From Paenibacillus sp. A3 (GTDB taxonomy: Bacteria > Bacillota > Bacilli > Paenibacillales > NBRC-103111): a stretch of DNA of 32,652 nucleotides. The stretch covers positions 1 through 32,652 of the forward strand of contig NZ_JTHN01000208.1 in the NCBI RefSeq assembly GCF_001399685.1, read 5' to 3'. The position numbers were made by a program, and so were the translations under genes. Below, one piece after another: positions 1 through 7,529 of this stretch; positions within the stretch are counted from its first letter, which is position 1; every line of letters starts with the position of its first letter. The notes beneath the pieces are model-generated. The model saw only the letters and a program-made list of their open reading frames with translations, was not told the origin of the DNA and ran no database searches.

Positions 1-230
1 TCATGTCGGCCGGTTCCGTCTTCGTGACCAAGTATGGCCCCGGCGGGGTCGATGGCCCGACTGACATGGCCGGGCTCATCGCGGATGCGGTGAAGCTCGC
101 CGCGAAGCGTCCTTTGACCAGCGGCGTTGCCGGGCGGTTTGCGCTGGATCAGGCCGCCGACGCCTACCGGGCGCTGGATTCCGGCGCTCACGGCAAAGTG
201 CTCGTTATTCCCGGCGGCACCGCTCTCTGA
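1..230 (+). CDS. Quinone oxidoreductase / zinc-type alcohol dehydrogenase (MDR), C-terminal part
   Basis: This is the last 75 or so codons of a medium-chain dehydrogenase/reductase; the rest lies off the left edge. The visible part has the usual family ending: a helix (DMAGLIADAVKLAAKRPLTS), then the segment FALDQAADAYRALDSGAHGK leading to VLVIP. In the family this strand follows the motif that aligns the substrate lobe with the NADPH-binding lobe. An NADPH-dependent quinone or enone reductase is the likely activity, but the cofactor and catalytic motifs are outside the window. The reading frame is open to the edge, so the ATG at position 3 is internal and is not the start. A strong hairpin follows the stop. 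Confidence 0.75.
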   Translation, partial: MSAGSVFVTKYGPGGVDGPTDMAGLIADAVKLAAKRPLTSGVAGRFALDQAADAYRALDSGAHGKVLVIPGGTAL

Positions 231-259
231 GCAAGGGCTGCGGGGGGCATTCCTCCAAC

Positions 260-304
260 AAGCAAAGCCGGAATCCCTCCTGGAGGGACATTCCGGCTTT
301 GCTT
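260..304. terminator. Intrinsic terminator between convergent genes
   Basis: A perfect 15-bp stem (AAGCAAAGCCGGAAT at 260-274 with its complement at 290-304) encloses a second small stem (CCCTCC/GGAGGG). It lies between the end of the oxidoreductase and the end of the convergent phosphotransferase. The A-rich and T-rich flanks of the stem suit use in both directions. Confidence 0.8.
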
Positions 305-331
305 CAAGCTTCATTTCATATGTCTAAGTAC

Positions 332-1309
332 TTACCACGGCTTCGCAAAGCTCTGCCGCATTTCGTCGCAGTACTGCCGCAGCTCGGCCTTGAGCCCGTC
401 CAACCACTCAGGGGCCTCCTCCAGCTCGCTGTTTTCCAGCGAAGCAAGCAGTCTGGCAAAGCTGTATAGTTCGGCGAATCTCCGAAACCGCGGAAAGGCC
501 TGCAGCATAGCCTCATCCAATGGTCTGACGGAGCGGTACCCGCGCACAAAAGCCTGAAGCTGCGCCTCGCCTTCCGGGTTCTCGTCTTCCAACTGATCCG
601 CAAGCGCCGCCGCAATATCCATAGCGAACCAATGGTACATGGAATCGTCGAAGTCGATCACGCTCAGCTGCCTGGTTTTTTCCCGCCAAAAGACGTTATC
701 CGTCTGAAAATCGTAATGAATCAGACCGTAAGCTTCTTCCGAAGCTGGCATCGATTCCAGCCAAGCCCTCACTCTGGCAAGCTCAGCCATCGCTTCGTTC
801 TCGTGAGGATGCCTGTGCAGGACGGTCTCCGCGAACAGGAGCGCCTCCCGCCAGCTGCGGCGCTTTCCGCCCGCCGGTTCGTACGTCTGGGACAAGGCGT
901 GCAGAGAGGCCAGCGATCGTCCCCACGCCTCGCAAGGCAGCTCGTCAACTTCATACAGCGGCACGCCGTCGGCTTTGTTGAACACCGCACCGTAGTACCG
1001 CCCTTGCGGCAGCTGTACGGATTCGATGAGCCTGCCGTTTACGGACGGAAGCGGAATGACGCAGGGGAACCCATGCTGACGCAAGTATTGCATGAATTCC
1101 AGTTCCGCTTCGATTTGTTCCAGCGGGGTTTCCTGCCCGAATGCGAATCTTAGAAAATACGTTTTCCGTTTGTGTTTAAAAGCGTACACAAAGGTCGAGC
1201 TTGCTCTCCAAAATTTTAATGTCCCTTGGTCGTGTTCCCAGTGTGCGATCAGCTCCAGAGCGACCGCGTCGGACTCCAGGCCCTGCACCATGTTTCGTAA
1301 ATTCATCAT
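332..1309 (-). CDS. APH-fold phosphotransferase family protein
   Basis: The protein has the aminoglycoside phosphotransferase/choline kinase fold (PF01636). The catalytic loop is HYDFQTDN at about residues 198-205: an Asp base, then Asn for metal. It is followed by the DFG-equivalent VIDFDD at about 217-222. The N-lobe has strands with YFLRF and the helix EQIEAELEFMQYLRQHGFP. The family phosphorylates small hydroxyl-bearing substrates such as antibiotics, homoserine or sugars; the substrate cannot be read from sequence. The start is uncertain. The frame opens at 1330, but the ATG at 1309 is preceded by a GGGGGG run ten bases upstream and is preferred here. It converges on the oxidoreductase across the terminator. 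Nothing about the gene or context points to a resistance role in particular. Confidence 0.82.
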   Translation of the reverse strand: MMNLRNMVQGLESDAVALELIAHWEHDQGTLKFWRASSTFVYAFKHKRKTYFLRFAFGQETPLEQIEAELEFMQYLRQHGFPCVIPLPSVNGRLIESVQLPQGRYYGAVFNKADGVPLYEVDELPCEAWGRSLASLHALSQTYEPAGGKRRSWREALLFAETVLHRHPHENEAMAELARVRAWLESMPASEEAYGLIHYDFQTDNVFWREKTRQLSVIDFDDSMYHWFAMDIAAALADQLEDENPEGEAQLQAFVRGYRSVRPLDEAMLQAFPRFRRFAELYSFARLLASLENSELEEAPEWLDGLKAELRQYCDEMRQSFAKPW

Positions 1310-1613
1310 TGTGGATCTGCCCCCCGCCATACCATGCGGGAGAACAAAGCCCGGTTAAGCGGCGAGTCCTCCCACCGGTATGCAAATTTGAAGTTCACTC
1401 TTCAAAATAGCGTCACTCCTTTCCTGAAGCTAAGGTATGAACCGGCTTATAAGCCATAGATAGATTACCATAAACCAGAAGCGGAATGGTGTGACTTTTT
1501 GGCTATAACCAAATTCGCCGCAAAACCGCTGGGGAAGGCTGGTGTACGAACCATTCTGCTCGCCGCACACATACAATGGCTTTTATAAATGGAGAGGAAG
1601 AGGAGAGGATGGC

Positions 1614-2234
1614 ATGAGTGATTTCATCGACCAATTCCATCGGCATTACTATGATAGCCTGGTATGGCAGAATACGAGATGGCTTGGGGTGCAGATCCTG
1701 AAAATGCCGCTCGATTTGATGATCTATCAGGAAATTGTTTATGAGGTTCAGCCGGATCTTATTATCGAAAGCGGAACGTTTAACGGCGGCAGCACGTTGT
1801 TTTTCGCCTCGATGCTTGAACTGATCGGGAAGGGGAGGGTCGTTTCGATCGATGTCGCGCCGCAAGCCGATCTGCCGGTTCATCCCCGAATTACGTACGT
1901 CCGGGGCTCTTCGACGGATGGCGAGGTCATCCGGCAGGTGAACGCCATGAGAAATCCCGGCGACGTCGTTCTCGTCAATCTGGACTCGGATCATTCCGCA
2001 CCGCATGTTCTTAGCGAACTGAGAGTCTACAGCCATTTTGTGACGACAGGAAGCTATCTCATCGTCGAAGATACGAACATTCACGGACACCCCGTGCTTC
2101 CGAGCCACGGTCCTGGCCCGATGGAAGCACTGGACGCGTTTCTTCAAGAAAACGACCGGTTTGCAGTCGACGAAAGCCGGCATAAATTTTTCGTAACCTT
2201 CAATCCGAGAGGCTATTTGCGCAAAATAAAATGA
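1614..2234 (+). CDS. CmcI-like (cephalosporin hydroxylase family) SAM-dependent methyltransferase
   Basis: This 206-aa protein matches the CmcI/rhamnosyl O-methyltransferase family (PF04989). Visible signs are the SAM-binding strand LIIESGTFNGGST, the second acidic strand VVSIDVA, the strand VVLVNLDSDHS and the family segment IVEDTNIHGHP followed by GPGPMEALDAF. Family members methylate hydroxyl groups on sugars or natural products, often with a metal held by the Asp/His residues of these last motifs. The frame opens at 1542, but the ATG at 1614 has an AGGAGAGG ribosome site five bases upstream, and the protein from there has normal family length. It stands alone; no glycosyltransferase or biosynthetic cluster adjoins it, so the acceptor is unknown. 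About 280 bp of non-coding DNA separates it from the divergent phosphotransferase, where I see no riboswitch. Confidence 0.82.
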   Translation: MSDFIDQFHRHYYDSLVWQNTRWLGVQILKMPLDLMIYQEIVYEVQPDLIIESGTFNGGSTLFFASMLELIGKGRVVSIDVAPQADLPVHPRITYVRGSSTDGEVIRQVNAMRNPGDVVLVNLDSDHSAPHVLSELRVYSHFVTTGSYLIVEDTNIHGHPVLPSHGPGPMEALDAFLQENDRFAVDESRHKFFVTFNPRGYLRKIK

Positions 2235-2263
2235 GGCGCTGCCCCCATTGAGGGTCAATTGTT

Positions 2264-2680
2264 CTACAGGAGGATCGGCTTATAGGCCAGCGCTTTGTCT
2301 ACAATCTCCTCGGCCGACAAATCTTCGTCGCTCCAAAAAATATAATCGCTGATGCTCGGGTCCGCGACCGAACTCGTAATCATATCCAGCCAAATGTCCA
2401 TTTCCCACTCTTCTCCCGAGCACTGCATCACTTGTTCCACGAGCCCGATCAGTTCCTCCCTGCTCAATTCTCCCAGCAGGACCGGTCGGTGATGGAACAG
2501 TCTCCTGGCGACAAACTCGGCGCCTTCGTCGGTATGTAACAGCAGCTCTTCAACATCCGGATAGGTGACATTGGCCTTGAGCAGCTTCAGCTTTTCTTCG
2601 TACGGCTCCCCGGAATCCTGGGCGTTCTGTATTTCCTGCACCAATTCGAAAATTTTCTCGTAAGGCAAGGTTTGCTCCAT
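2264..2680 (-). CDS. Colicin-E immunity-like (Im-type, 'e9imm') protein
   Basis: The 138-aa protein has a C-terminal region (about residues 72-134) that follows the pattern of colicin E immunity proteins (PF01320): LSREELIGLVEQVMQ, an acidic helix GEEWEMDIWLDMI, the hallmark turn DPSISDYIFWS (compare the HPSGSDLIYYP-type motif of Im proteins), then EEIVDKALAYKP. In Im proteins the acidic helix and the tyrosines of the turn bind and block a DNase or RNase toxin. The N-terminal half carries a weaker similar turn (VTYPDVEELLLHT), perhaps a degenerate repeat. The frame extends to a GTG at 2689, but the ATG at 2680 has AGGA at a better distance. It is the last gene of a four-gene minus-strand block of immunity-type genes. 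No cognate nuclease is seen nearby. Confidence 0.65.
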   Translation of the reverse strand: MEQTLPYEKIFELVQEIQNAQDSGEPYEEKLKLLKANVTYPDVEELLLHTDEGAEFVARRLFHHRPVLLGELSREELIGLVEQVMQCSGEEWEMDIWLDMITSSVADPSISDYIFWSDEDLSAEEIVDKALAYKPILL

Positions 2681-2702
2681 TACGTTCACGTCCTAAGCGA
2701 TA

Positions 2703-3329
2703 TTAGATATGAGAAGATTTTTGCCTTGTTGTCGATTTCCAATACGTCTTCGTTCCGTTGCATACAATAACCGCTTTGGAAGGGACTTGAATCCAGATCA
2801 GAAGCCAATTCAAAATATCCAAAGAAGACGACAACGAGTTTAAGACGATCAAAAAGAGGATGAAAGGGGAGAGCGCCCCCATTAGGCCCAGCAAGGCCGG
2901 AAGTATGATCGATATGACAATAAAGGGTAAAAGGGTAATGACGATATATCTCGTTTTGGATACTTGTTCCTCGGTATACACATATCCCCCGAACAAGGTA
3001 ATGCCGACATACGTGCTCTTCGACGCGGTAAAGTTCGGGATGAGGATTAAGTGCAGCAGCTCATGAACCAAAAGCAGCGATACAATTCCCAATATACTCT
3101 TCAAGTCGATCGTGAACGATATCGAATCAGGCAAATAATTTGCGAGAGGGATAGCCGAAAACATACTTACGATACCGACGGTCACGATGAGATTGATGAG
3201 CATGAAAGGAACGGACAGGATTAGAGCGCGCATGGGAGACTTGGGCTCCTTCAGCAAGGCCCAGCCGTTGCGGATGAACTCCGCATGCTTTTGTTTATCG
3301 GTCTTCGGAAATCGGTTCCGTATCTTCAT
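2703..3329 (-). CDS. DUF3267-type membrane protein, putative zinc metallopeptidase
   Basis: This 208-aa protein has about four hydrophobic segments. Its zinc-binding motif HELLH sits in LLLVHELLHLILIP, as in the DUF3267 (PF11667) family of predicted membrane zincins. A basic, polar N-terminus (KTDKQKHAEFIRNGWALL) precedes the first membrane segment. Family members have no settled substrate. The frame opens at a GTG at 3338, and the ATG at 3329 is the more usual start. The upstream Imm48-like gene stops only 14 bases before it, so translational coupling is likely. It ends 22 bases before the Im-like gene start, so all are probably on one transcript. A membrane protease inside an immunity block is unexpected; it may be a passenger. 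Confidence 0.7.
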   Translation of the reverse strand: MKIRNRFPKTDKQKHAEFIRNGWALLKEPKSPMRALILSVPFMLINLIVTVGIVSMFSAIPLANYLPDSISFTIDLKSILGIVSLLLVHELLHLILIPNFTASKSTYVGITLFGGYVYTEEQVSKTRYIVITLLPFIVISIILPALLGLMGALSPFILFLIVLNSLSSSLDILNWLLIWIQVPSKAVIVCNGTKTYWKSTTRQKSSHI

Positions 3330-3343
3330 CGATTTCACTCATT

Positions 3344-3730
3344 TCACTCGCTAAACGAATTTAAAATATCAAGCATATTTTGACGCAAATCTTCCATTTC
3401 TTCATTCACGTACTCGTAGTGGCCGTTGATGCCCCGATGAATGATGTCGTTCATCGCCGGATGATGGTCCCGGTCCGTCGCTTGGATCAGATCGTGGGCG
3501 AAAGCGGCGGCTTGATGATCGCTGTATTGAAATGCGCGCATCAGCATCGCGATCGTCAGCGCATGCGTCTGCGGCTGATCCAGGTCATCCCGGACCGCAA
3601 CCGCCATCACGGCGCCGAAGCTGAAAGCGGCGATCAGCTGCCGTTCGAACTCAGTCGTTTCGGTAAAAGGAATCTCGATCAGATCGAACAGTCTGTCCGC
3701 GAATTCCGTAATTTCAGTGAGTTGTTCCAT
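3344..3730 (-). CDS. Imm48-like immunity protein
   Basis: A 128-aa soluble, mostly helical protein. The C-terminal part, with ALTIAMLMRAFQYSDHQAAAF, DLIQATDRDHHPAMNDIIHRG and INGHYEY, resembles the Imm48 family of predicted immunity proteins from polymorphic-toxin loci. The family assignment is from memory of its pattern, not from a search. An ATG at 3730 has the ribosome site AGGA seven to ten bases upstream. It lies between a SUKH gene (157 bp upstream) and the DUF3267 gene (14 bp downstream), all on the minus strand. The partner toxin is not in the window. Confidence 0.5.
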   Translation of the reverse strand: MEQLTEITEFADRLFDLIEIPFTETTEFERQLIAAFSFGAVMAVAVRDDLDQPQTHALTIAMLMRAFQYSDHQAAAFAHDLIQATDRDHHPAMNDIIHRGINGHYEYVNEEMEDLRQNMLDILNSFSE

Positions 3731-3887
3731 GGAGTGACATCCTTTCCTGCCGGCAAATTTTTCAAGGTGGATCGGCGATAGCGTTCCATCCTCTGGTATA
3801 TACGTAATAAGACGGGAAAAGGAAGCAAGACGGCATGAAGATTCGTGCCGGACTTTGTACGGTAGTGGCTTCCGTGCTCCGCAGACG

Positions 3888-4532
3888 CTACTCCTCCGTG
3901 TCCTCCGTTACCGCCTCCCGGCTGCACAAAACGGTCATCATTTCCTTGAACGAACCGAAGATCGGTCTGACGTAAGGCAGGAGATGATCCCTGTTCCTCG
4001 ACGCCTCCTCGCCTAACTCGTGCAAATGATCATGCAAGAACCATACGACGGGACAGTCCCCGTCTTCTTGTCTCCGCATCGTATCGAAGCATACCGGACC
4101 TTGGCTGTCTTCGCACTCGGCAAAAGGCACATAGCCTGCCGACAGCAGCGGTTCCCAGGCACTTATTAAAAACTCCAAGGACTGGAGTTTTTCTTCCGAA
4201 GATAGCGAAGGCATCTCTATGAATTGACAATCCCCTATGTATTCTCCGTCTACTTCCGCATTATCGAATTGCAAAGACACGTAATGATAGCTCATCAAGA
4301 ACGCTTTAAAAAGCGGCGGAAATTCGATCGCATATTCGCTCTCCAACGCCCGGATCTCATCTTCGCCGATGGTCGAATCCAGGGGCTTCCATTTCACCCA
4401 GCCTTCCTCGTCGACTTCTCCATCCCGCATCTCCTGCGGCACTTTTTCTTGCACATGCATAAAGGCAATATCAACGGCTCTGGAGAAATACGGCTCCAGC
4501 TGCTCTTTGATCCAAGAAACTTGTTCCATCAT
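3888..4532 (-). CDS. SUKH (SMI1/KNR4) family immunity-type protein
   Basis: The core, from about residue 35, carries the SUKH signature: WKPLDSTIGEDEIRALESEY then FPPLFKAFLMSYHY, followed by beta-rich segments and PVCFDT. The N-terminal helix WIKEQLEPYFSRAVDIAF matches the version common in Bacillales. SUKH proteins are established immunity partners of secreted nuclease and deaminase toxins. The frame runs upstream to 4694, overlapping the divergent small gene. The ATG at 4532 is preferred because the family usually begins just before that helix and an AAGGAG lies upstream, though 12 bases away; the ATG at 4562 is an alternative. It is the first gene of the minus-strand immunity block. Confidence 0.75.
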   Translation of the reverse strand: MMEQVSWIKEQLEPYFSRAVDIAFMHVQEKVPQEMRDGEVDEEGWVKWKPLDSTIGEDEIRALESEYAIEFPPLFKAFLMSYHYVSLQFDNAEVDGEYIGDCQFIEMPSLSSEEKLQSLEFLISAWEPLLSAGYVPFAECEDSQGPVCFDTMRRQEDGDCPVVWFLHDHLHELGEEASRNRDHLLPYVRPIFGSFKEMMTVLCSREAVTEDTEE

Positions 4533-4683
4533 CGTTTGCTTGAGCTCCTTTTCCAGTTCCATTCCGGCAACCGCGCATTCTACTAGTTTACGAAATTGGT
4601 GAAGATTCTTCCAGATCAGCCCGTACTTTTGTTCGTAGAAGCACATAGAATATACCATGTCCAACAAGAAAGGATGGTGTGCT

Positions 4684-4938
4684 ATGTCAGCCATTCACGA
4701 ACATTACCGTACCTGCAAGAATTATATTAACAAACGGGTGCGAATTATTACAATCAGCGGAGAGTCGTACGAAGGGCGGATTGTCAAAGTAGACCATAAC
4801 CGCGTTTACTTGCAAACGGGCTCTAACAATCGCAGTAAGGCTACCGTTTCGTTTCTTCCGTTTATCCTTCCGCTCGTCTTGTTTGACCTGTTGGCCATCG
4901 TACTCCTCGACCGGCCTTTTCGGGGACGTTTTTGCTAG
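4684..4938 (+). CDS. Small Sm-like/SH3-barrel hypothetical protein with C-terminal membrane segment
   Basis: An 84-aa protein. The N-terminal 55 residues look like a small beta-barrel of the Sm/SH3 kind, with strands VRIITISGESYEGRIVKV and NRVYLQTG. This is followed by a hydrophobic segment (about residues 57-75, FLPFILPLVLFDLLAIVLL) that could anchor in the membrane. The ATG at 4684 is chosen over the frame opening at 4657 because AAAGGA lies nine bases before it and because the upstream part would overlap the promoter region of the divergent SUKH gene. No known function; similar small proteins occur in Bacillales. It appears monocistronic. Confidence 0.6.
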   Translation: MSAIHEHYRTCKNYINKRVRIITISGESYEGRIVKVDHNRVYLQTGSNNRSKATVSFLPFILPLVLFDLLAIVLLDRPFRGRFC

Positions 4939-5076
4939 CCGATACGCCCCCTCGTCCCGGGGTATTTTGGCTTGTCCGCAAGCCCGGTTCCGGCAGACTG
5001 TGATTTAGATCATATCTTCGGCCCCGTATAGACGTTACCATAAAAGTGTAAACGATCTACGGGGAGGTTTCCAATT

Positions 5077-5505
5077 ATGCCATTCCAAAAAGTGCTAGTT
5101 GCTTTTGACGGTTCAGAGCTGTCCGTGAAGGCTCTTCAGAAAGCGATCTCCATCACCAAGGAAGATTCGGCGGAATTAATCGTCATCCATGTATATCAAA
5201 CTCCGGCCCTTGCTTATGGCGGCGCCTTCGTCTCCATTCCGGCCAATCTCGATCTGGACTACGAAGAGCTGGCCCGGTCCGTGCTGAAAGAAGCGGAAGG
5301 CTTGACTACCGGCGTGTCCCGGGTGAAGCACGTGATTGAGCAAGGCCAGCCGGCCGTTACGATTCTGGAGTATGCGGAAGAAAACGGCGTCGATCTTATT
5401 ATTATGGGAAGCCGTGGACTAAGCGGTCTTCGCGAGTTTGTCCTTGGCAGCGTCAGCCACAATGTCGTTCAGCACTCGAAAGTTCCGGTGCTCGTGATTA
5501 AGTAG
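5077..5505 (+). CDS. Universal stress protein (UspA family)
   Basis: A single UspA domain of 142 aa, the normal length. It starts with KVLVAFDGSE, the ATP-binding strand with its Asp. It ends with the nucleotide-binding signature G-2x-G-9x-G-S, seen as G111, G114, G124 and S125 in the segment MGSRGLSGLREFVLGS, followed by the closing strand VPVLVIK. Such proteins bind ATP and help survival under stress or growth arrest, usually as cytoplasmic dimers. The ATG has a GGGGAGG site nine bases upstream. The gene stands alone and is closed by a terminator. Confidence 0.93.
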   Translation: MPFQKVLVAFDGSELSVKALQKAISITKEDSAELIVIHVYQTPALAYGGAFVSIPANLDLDYEELARSVLKEAEGLTTGVSRVKHVIEQGQPAVTILEYAEENGVDLIIMGSRGLSGLREFVLGSVSHNVVQHSKVPVLVIK

Positions 5506-5520
5506 CGGGAGCGGGTAAGC

Positions 5521-5547
5521 AAAGCACCTTAACGGGTGCTTTTTTTC
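5521..5547 (+). terminator. Terminator of the universal stress gene
   Basis: Stem AAAGCACC/GGTGCTTT (5521-5528 with 5535-5542) and a run of seven T directly after the arm core, 16 bases past the uspA stop. Confidence 0.88.
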
Positions 5548-5674
5548 ATTTCCCACGGCGGCTCGCATCCAGTACAATATGATATAATTTGGGAATCGGC
5601 TCCTGCGGAGAGGGCAAGCCGGAAGACGTCGGATTGCACATTTGACTATATATTTCTAAAACGAAAGGTGACCT

Positions 5675-6463
5675 ATGCCCGTATTTGTACATTTGACGCC
5701 GGAGCAGTCGATCGCAAATATCGTTCGAAACGGCATTAAGCCGAGCGAAGTCCATGCGGCCGGAGTCGGAGACGGCGTCTTTTGCATGCCGGTGATTCAC
5801 GATTTTTACGCGTCGCACCAATGGCTTCGGGAGCTGAGACGATTTAACAAAAAGAACATGACCGCCGTTTATTTCAAGCTGAGCGATGACGAGACCGTCT
5901 TTTTCGGCGATTATTACCAGAAGCACCGGCAGGGGAGCGCCGGGCAGGCCGTCAAAGCTTTTTTGAACCGGGAAGACCGGATGGGCTTTCAGGTGATCGT
6001 GCCGAGAAAAATCCTCAAGAACGAAATCTTGCGAAGCAAAAAGCTGTCTCAGACGATCGGCTGGCGCTTTTACCCGAAGGCGAAAGGAACCAAGAGATGC
6101 CTCTGTCCCGGGTGCCTGCGCGGCGGTGAAATGAACGACAACAGGCTCATTTTGAGAAGGTACGAGGAGCTGCTGTCCGAGCTAAGACAAGCTGACGAGC
6201 TGGGAATCCAGTCGATTCTGAGGTCCATTTGGGTGCTGAAGATCGATCACGACCGTCGTATCAAGGACTTTCGGCCGTTGTTGTTCCTGAAGGGTTCGTC
6301 CAATCCGGACGTCCTGATCGAGTTCGCTGCAGTGATCTCCAAGTTTCGGGGCCCCGAAATCGACGGAATTTTGCGGGAGCTGATGGAGCATCCTAACCCC
6401 GATGTGAAGGCTGCGAGCGCAGAGGAATGGCTCCGAATCAAGGAAAGGAGGGAATACGAATGA
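5675..6463 (+). CDS. ART/Tpt1-like protein with HEAT-like C-terminus
   Basis: A 262-aa cytoplasmic protein in two parts. Residues 1-155 begin with VHLTPEQSIANIVRNGIKPS, the 'H-T/S... I..G..P' opening also seen in ADP-ribosyltransferase and RNA 2'-phosphotransferase folds. They go on with VFCMPVIHDFYASHQWLREL, a strand AVYFKLSDDE, VIVPRKI, GWRFYP and a possible metal-binding pair CLCPGC. Residues 160-262 are helical with repeats like NPDVLIEFAAVISKF and NPDVKAASAEEWL, typical of HEAT repeats. I recognise the N-terminal family as widespread but uncharacterised; the ART link is inference. The ATG follows AAAGG. It overlaps the next gene by four bases (ATGA), so the two are co-translated. Confidence 0.6.
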   Translation: MPVFVHLTPEQSIANIVRNGIKPSEVHAAGVGDGVFCMPVIHDFYASHQWLRELRRFNKKNMTAVYFKLSDDETVFFGDYYQKHRQGSAGQAVKAFLNREDRMGFQVIVPRKILKNEILRSKKLSQTIGWRFYPKAKGTKRCLCPGCLRGGEMNDNRLILRRYEELLSELRQADELGIQSILRSIWVLKIDHDRRIKDFRPLLFLKGSSNPDVLIEFAAVISKFRGPEIDGILRELMEHPNPDVKAASAEEWLRIKERREYE

Positions 6464-6696
6464 ATTTTACCGCTGACGAGGTTGCCGAGTGGATGCTGAA
6501 TGAAGTGAAGTCCGCGGGCATTCTTTATCAAAGCGATGCCGTGCGGCATATCTCCGCTCATTTTGGCGAGGCGTTTATTTATGTCAACGAGAACGGGAAC
6601 GCGTCCATCGATAAGGAAGTGAAGAAGGCGTTCAAGAAGCTGCACAAGGGAAGGGTAGCCTGGGACCGGGACGCTTTCTTCTGGGGCTGGACGTAG
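6460..6696 (+). CDS. DUF6953-like small protein
   Basis: A 78-aa protein with a winged-helix-like pattern: FTADEVAEWMLNEVKSAGIL, then a helix with AVRHISAHFG, a strand FIYVNENGNASI and the end VAWDRDAFFWGW. This matches the small DUF6953 family as I remember it. The start at 6460 overlaps the upstream stop as ATGA and is preceded by AAGGAGGG. The frame extends further upstream, but without a ribosome site. It is the middle gene of a tight three-gene operon; the next start is only nine bases past its stop. Function unknown; the fold suggests nucleic-acid or protein binding. Confidence 0.6.
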   Translation: MNFTADEVAEWMLNEVKSAGILYQSDAVRHISAHFGEAFIYVNENGNASIDKEVKKAFKKLHKGRVAWDRDAFFWGWT

Positions 6697-6705
6697 GAGG
6701 AGCAC

Positions 6706-7158
6706 ATGTTATTACCGCATAGATTCAAAAAAGACGGAGAAATCGAGAAGAAGCTTATTACGTATTTAACCGATAAGGAAAGCTACGAATTAGTCTCGGA
6801 CGGCGTGGCGCGGTCTGCAGATCAGCCGAAGCGCTTCACCCTTGACGAAGCGATAGAAATCTACAATCGGTTTGTGGAGGCGGACATGGCCTGGATGGGC
6901 GTCAGGCACCGGGAGCCTATGATGTACCATTTTGCCGTTCGGATCGATCCCCGGGAAAGCAAGGCGTACTTAATGGAATATCTCGATATCTTCAACGAAG
7001 AAAAGAACTTTCACTTGAAGCACATGCTCGAAATTTTGCATTGGGAAGAAGGGATACGGAGCTTACAAGTTCCGTTACGGCTTACCGAGACGGGGGATGA
7101 TTATTTTTCCGTCGAATATGACCGGCAGGGCTATACGATCTTGGCAAAAAAGGCATAA
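6706..7158 (+). CDS. Hypothetical protein (third gene of the ART-like operon)
   Basis: A 150-aa soluble acidic protein that I do not recognise. It opens with a basic stretch (HRFKKDGEIEKKLITYLTDK), has a helical middle (FTLDEAIEIYNRFVEAD) and ends in beta-rich sequence. There is no signal peptide or membrane segment and there are no clear catalytic motifs. The ribosome site GGAGGAG lies right after the stop of the DUF6953-like gene, so the three genes form one unit closed by the terminator at 7177. Size and context (a small single-domain protein, coupled, near other immunity-type genes) fit an accessory or immunity partner, but that is only inference. Confidence 0.65.
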   Translation: MLLPHRFKKDGEIEKKLITYLTDKESYELVSDGVARSADQPKRFTLDEAIEIYNRFVEADMAWMGVRHREPMMYHFAVRIDPRESKAYLMEYLDIFNEEKNFHLKHMLEILHWEEGIRSLQVPLRLTETGDDYFSVEYDRQGYTILAKKA

Positions 7159-7176
7159 GCTATGGAAATCCGGAAG

Positions 7177-7214
7177 GAGGGCGGCTCCCGCGAAGAGAAG
7201 CAGCCCTCTTTTTT
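7177..7214 (+). terminator. Terminator at the end of the three-gene operon
   Basis: Stem GAGGGCGGCT against AGCAGCCCTC with a single mismatch, followed by TTTTTT. It sits between the operon and the convergent SMR gene, whose stop codon directly follows the T run. Confidence 0.8.
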
Positions 7215-7529
7215 CTATGAAATGAGTTTAAGTCCGATGGCGGACGCGAGGATCAGGCCGATGAACAAGATCCGCCTCCATTCCTTCGGCTCGCCGAAGA
7301 CGAACATTCCGAGCAGCGTGCTTCCTGCGGTTCCGATGCCGGTCCATACGGCGTAGGCGGTGCCCATCGAGATGTGGTTCATGGCGAGCGACAATAACGA
7401 GAAGCTTGTTCCGAGCGTGACGATAAGGAACGTGTACGAGGTCCAGTGGCGATGCCCTGTTACGCGTTTGAGGGCAACAACGCCGATGACCTCGCACAGC
7501 CCGGCGGCCAGCAGAGCAGCCCATGCCAT
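7215..7529 (-). CDS. ykkD: SMR-family efflux subunit, YkkD-like
   Basis: A 104-aa, four-helix small multidrug resistance protein. The essential glutamate is in helix 1 (AAGLCEVIGVVALKR, E13), and the helix 3 signature MGTAYAVWTGIGTAG and the ending SAIGLKLIS are close to Bacillus YkkD. Paired SMR subunits form an antiparallel heterodimer that exports small cations (guanidinium or quaternary ammonium compounds) in exchange for protons. The ATG at 7529 overlaps the stop of the upstream partner gene (TGATG), which fits strict co-translation of the two subunits. A GTG one codon earlier is possible. Confidence 0.88.
   Translation of the reverse strand: MAWAALLAAGLCEVIGVVALKRVTGHRHWTSYTFLIVTLGTSFSLLSLAMNHISMGTAYAVWTGIGTAGSTLLGMFVFGEPKEWRRILFIGLILASAIGLKLIS

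Noticed and set aside
1331-1440. Possible leader riboswitch or T-box before the phosphotransferase
   Set aside because: GC-rich inverted pieces are present, but there is no T-box sequence or recognisable aptamer.
4641-4670. Extended -10 (TGGTATATT, minus strand) for the SUKH gene
   Set aside because: Plausible, but no -35 and no independent support; too weak to list as a feature.
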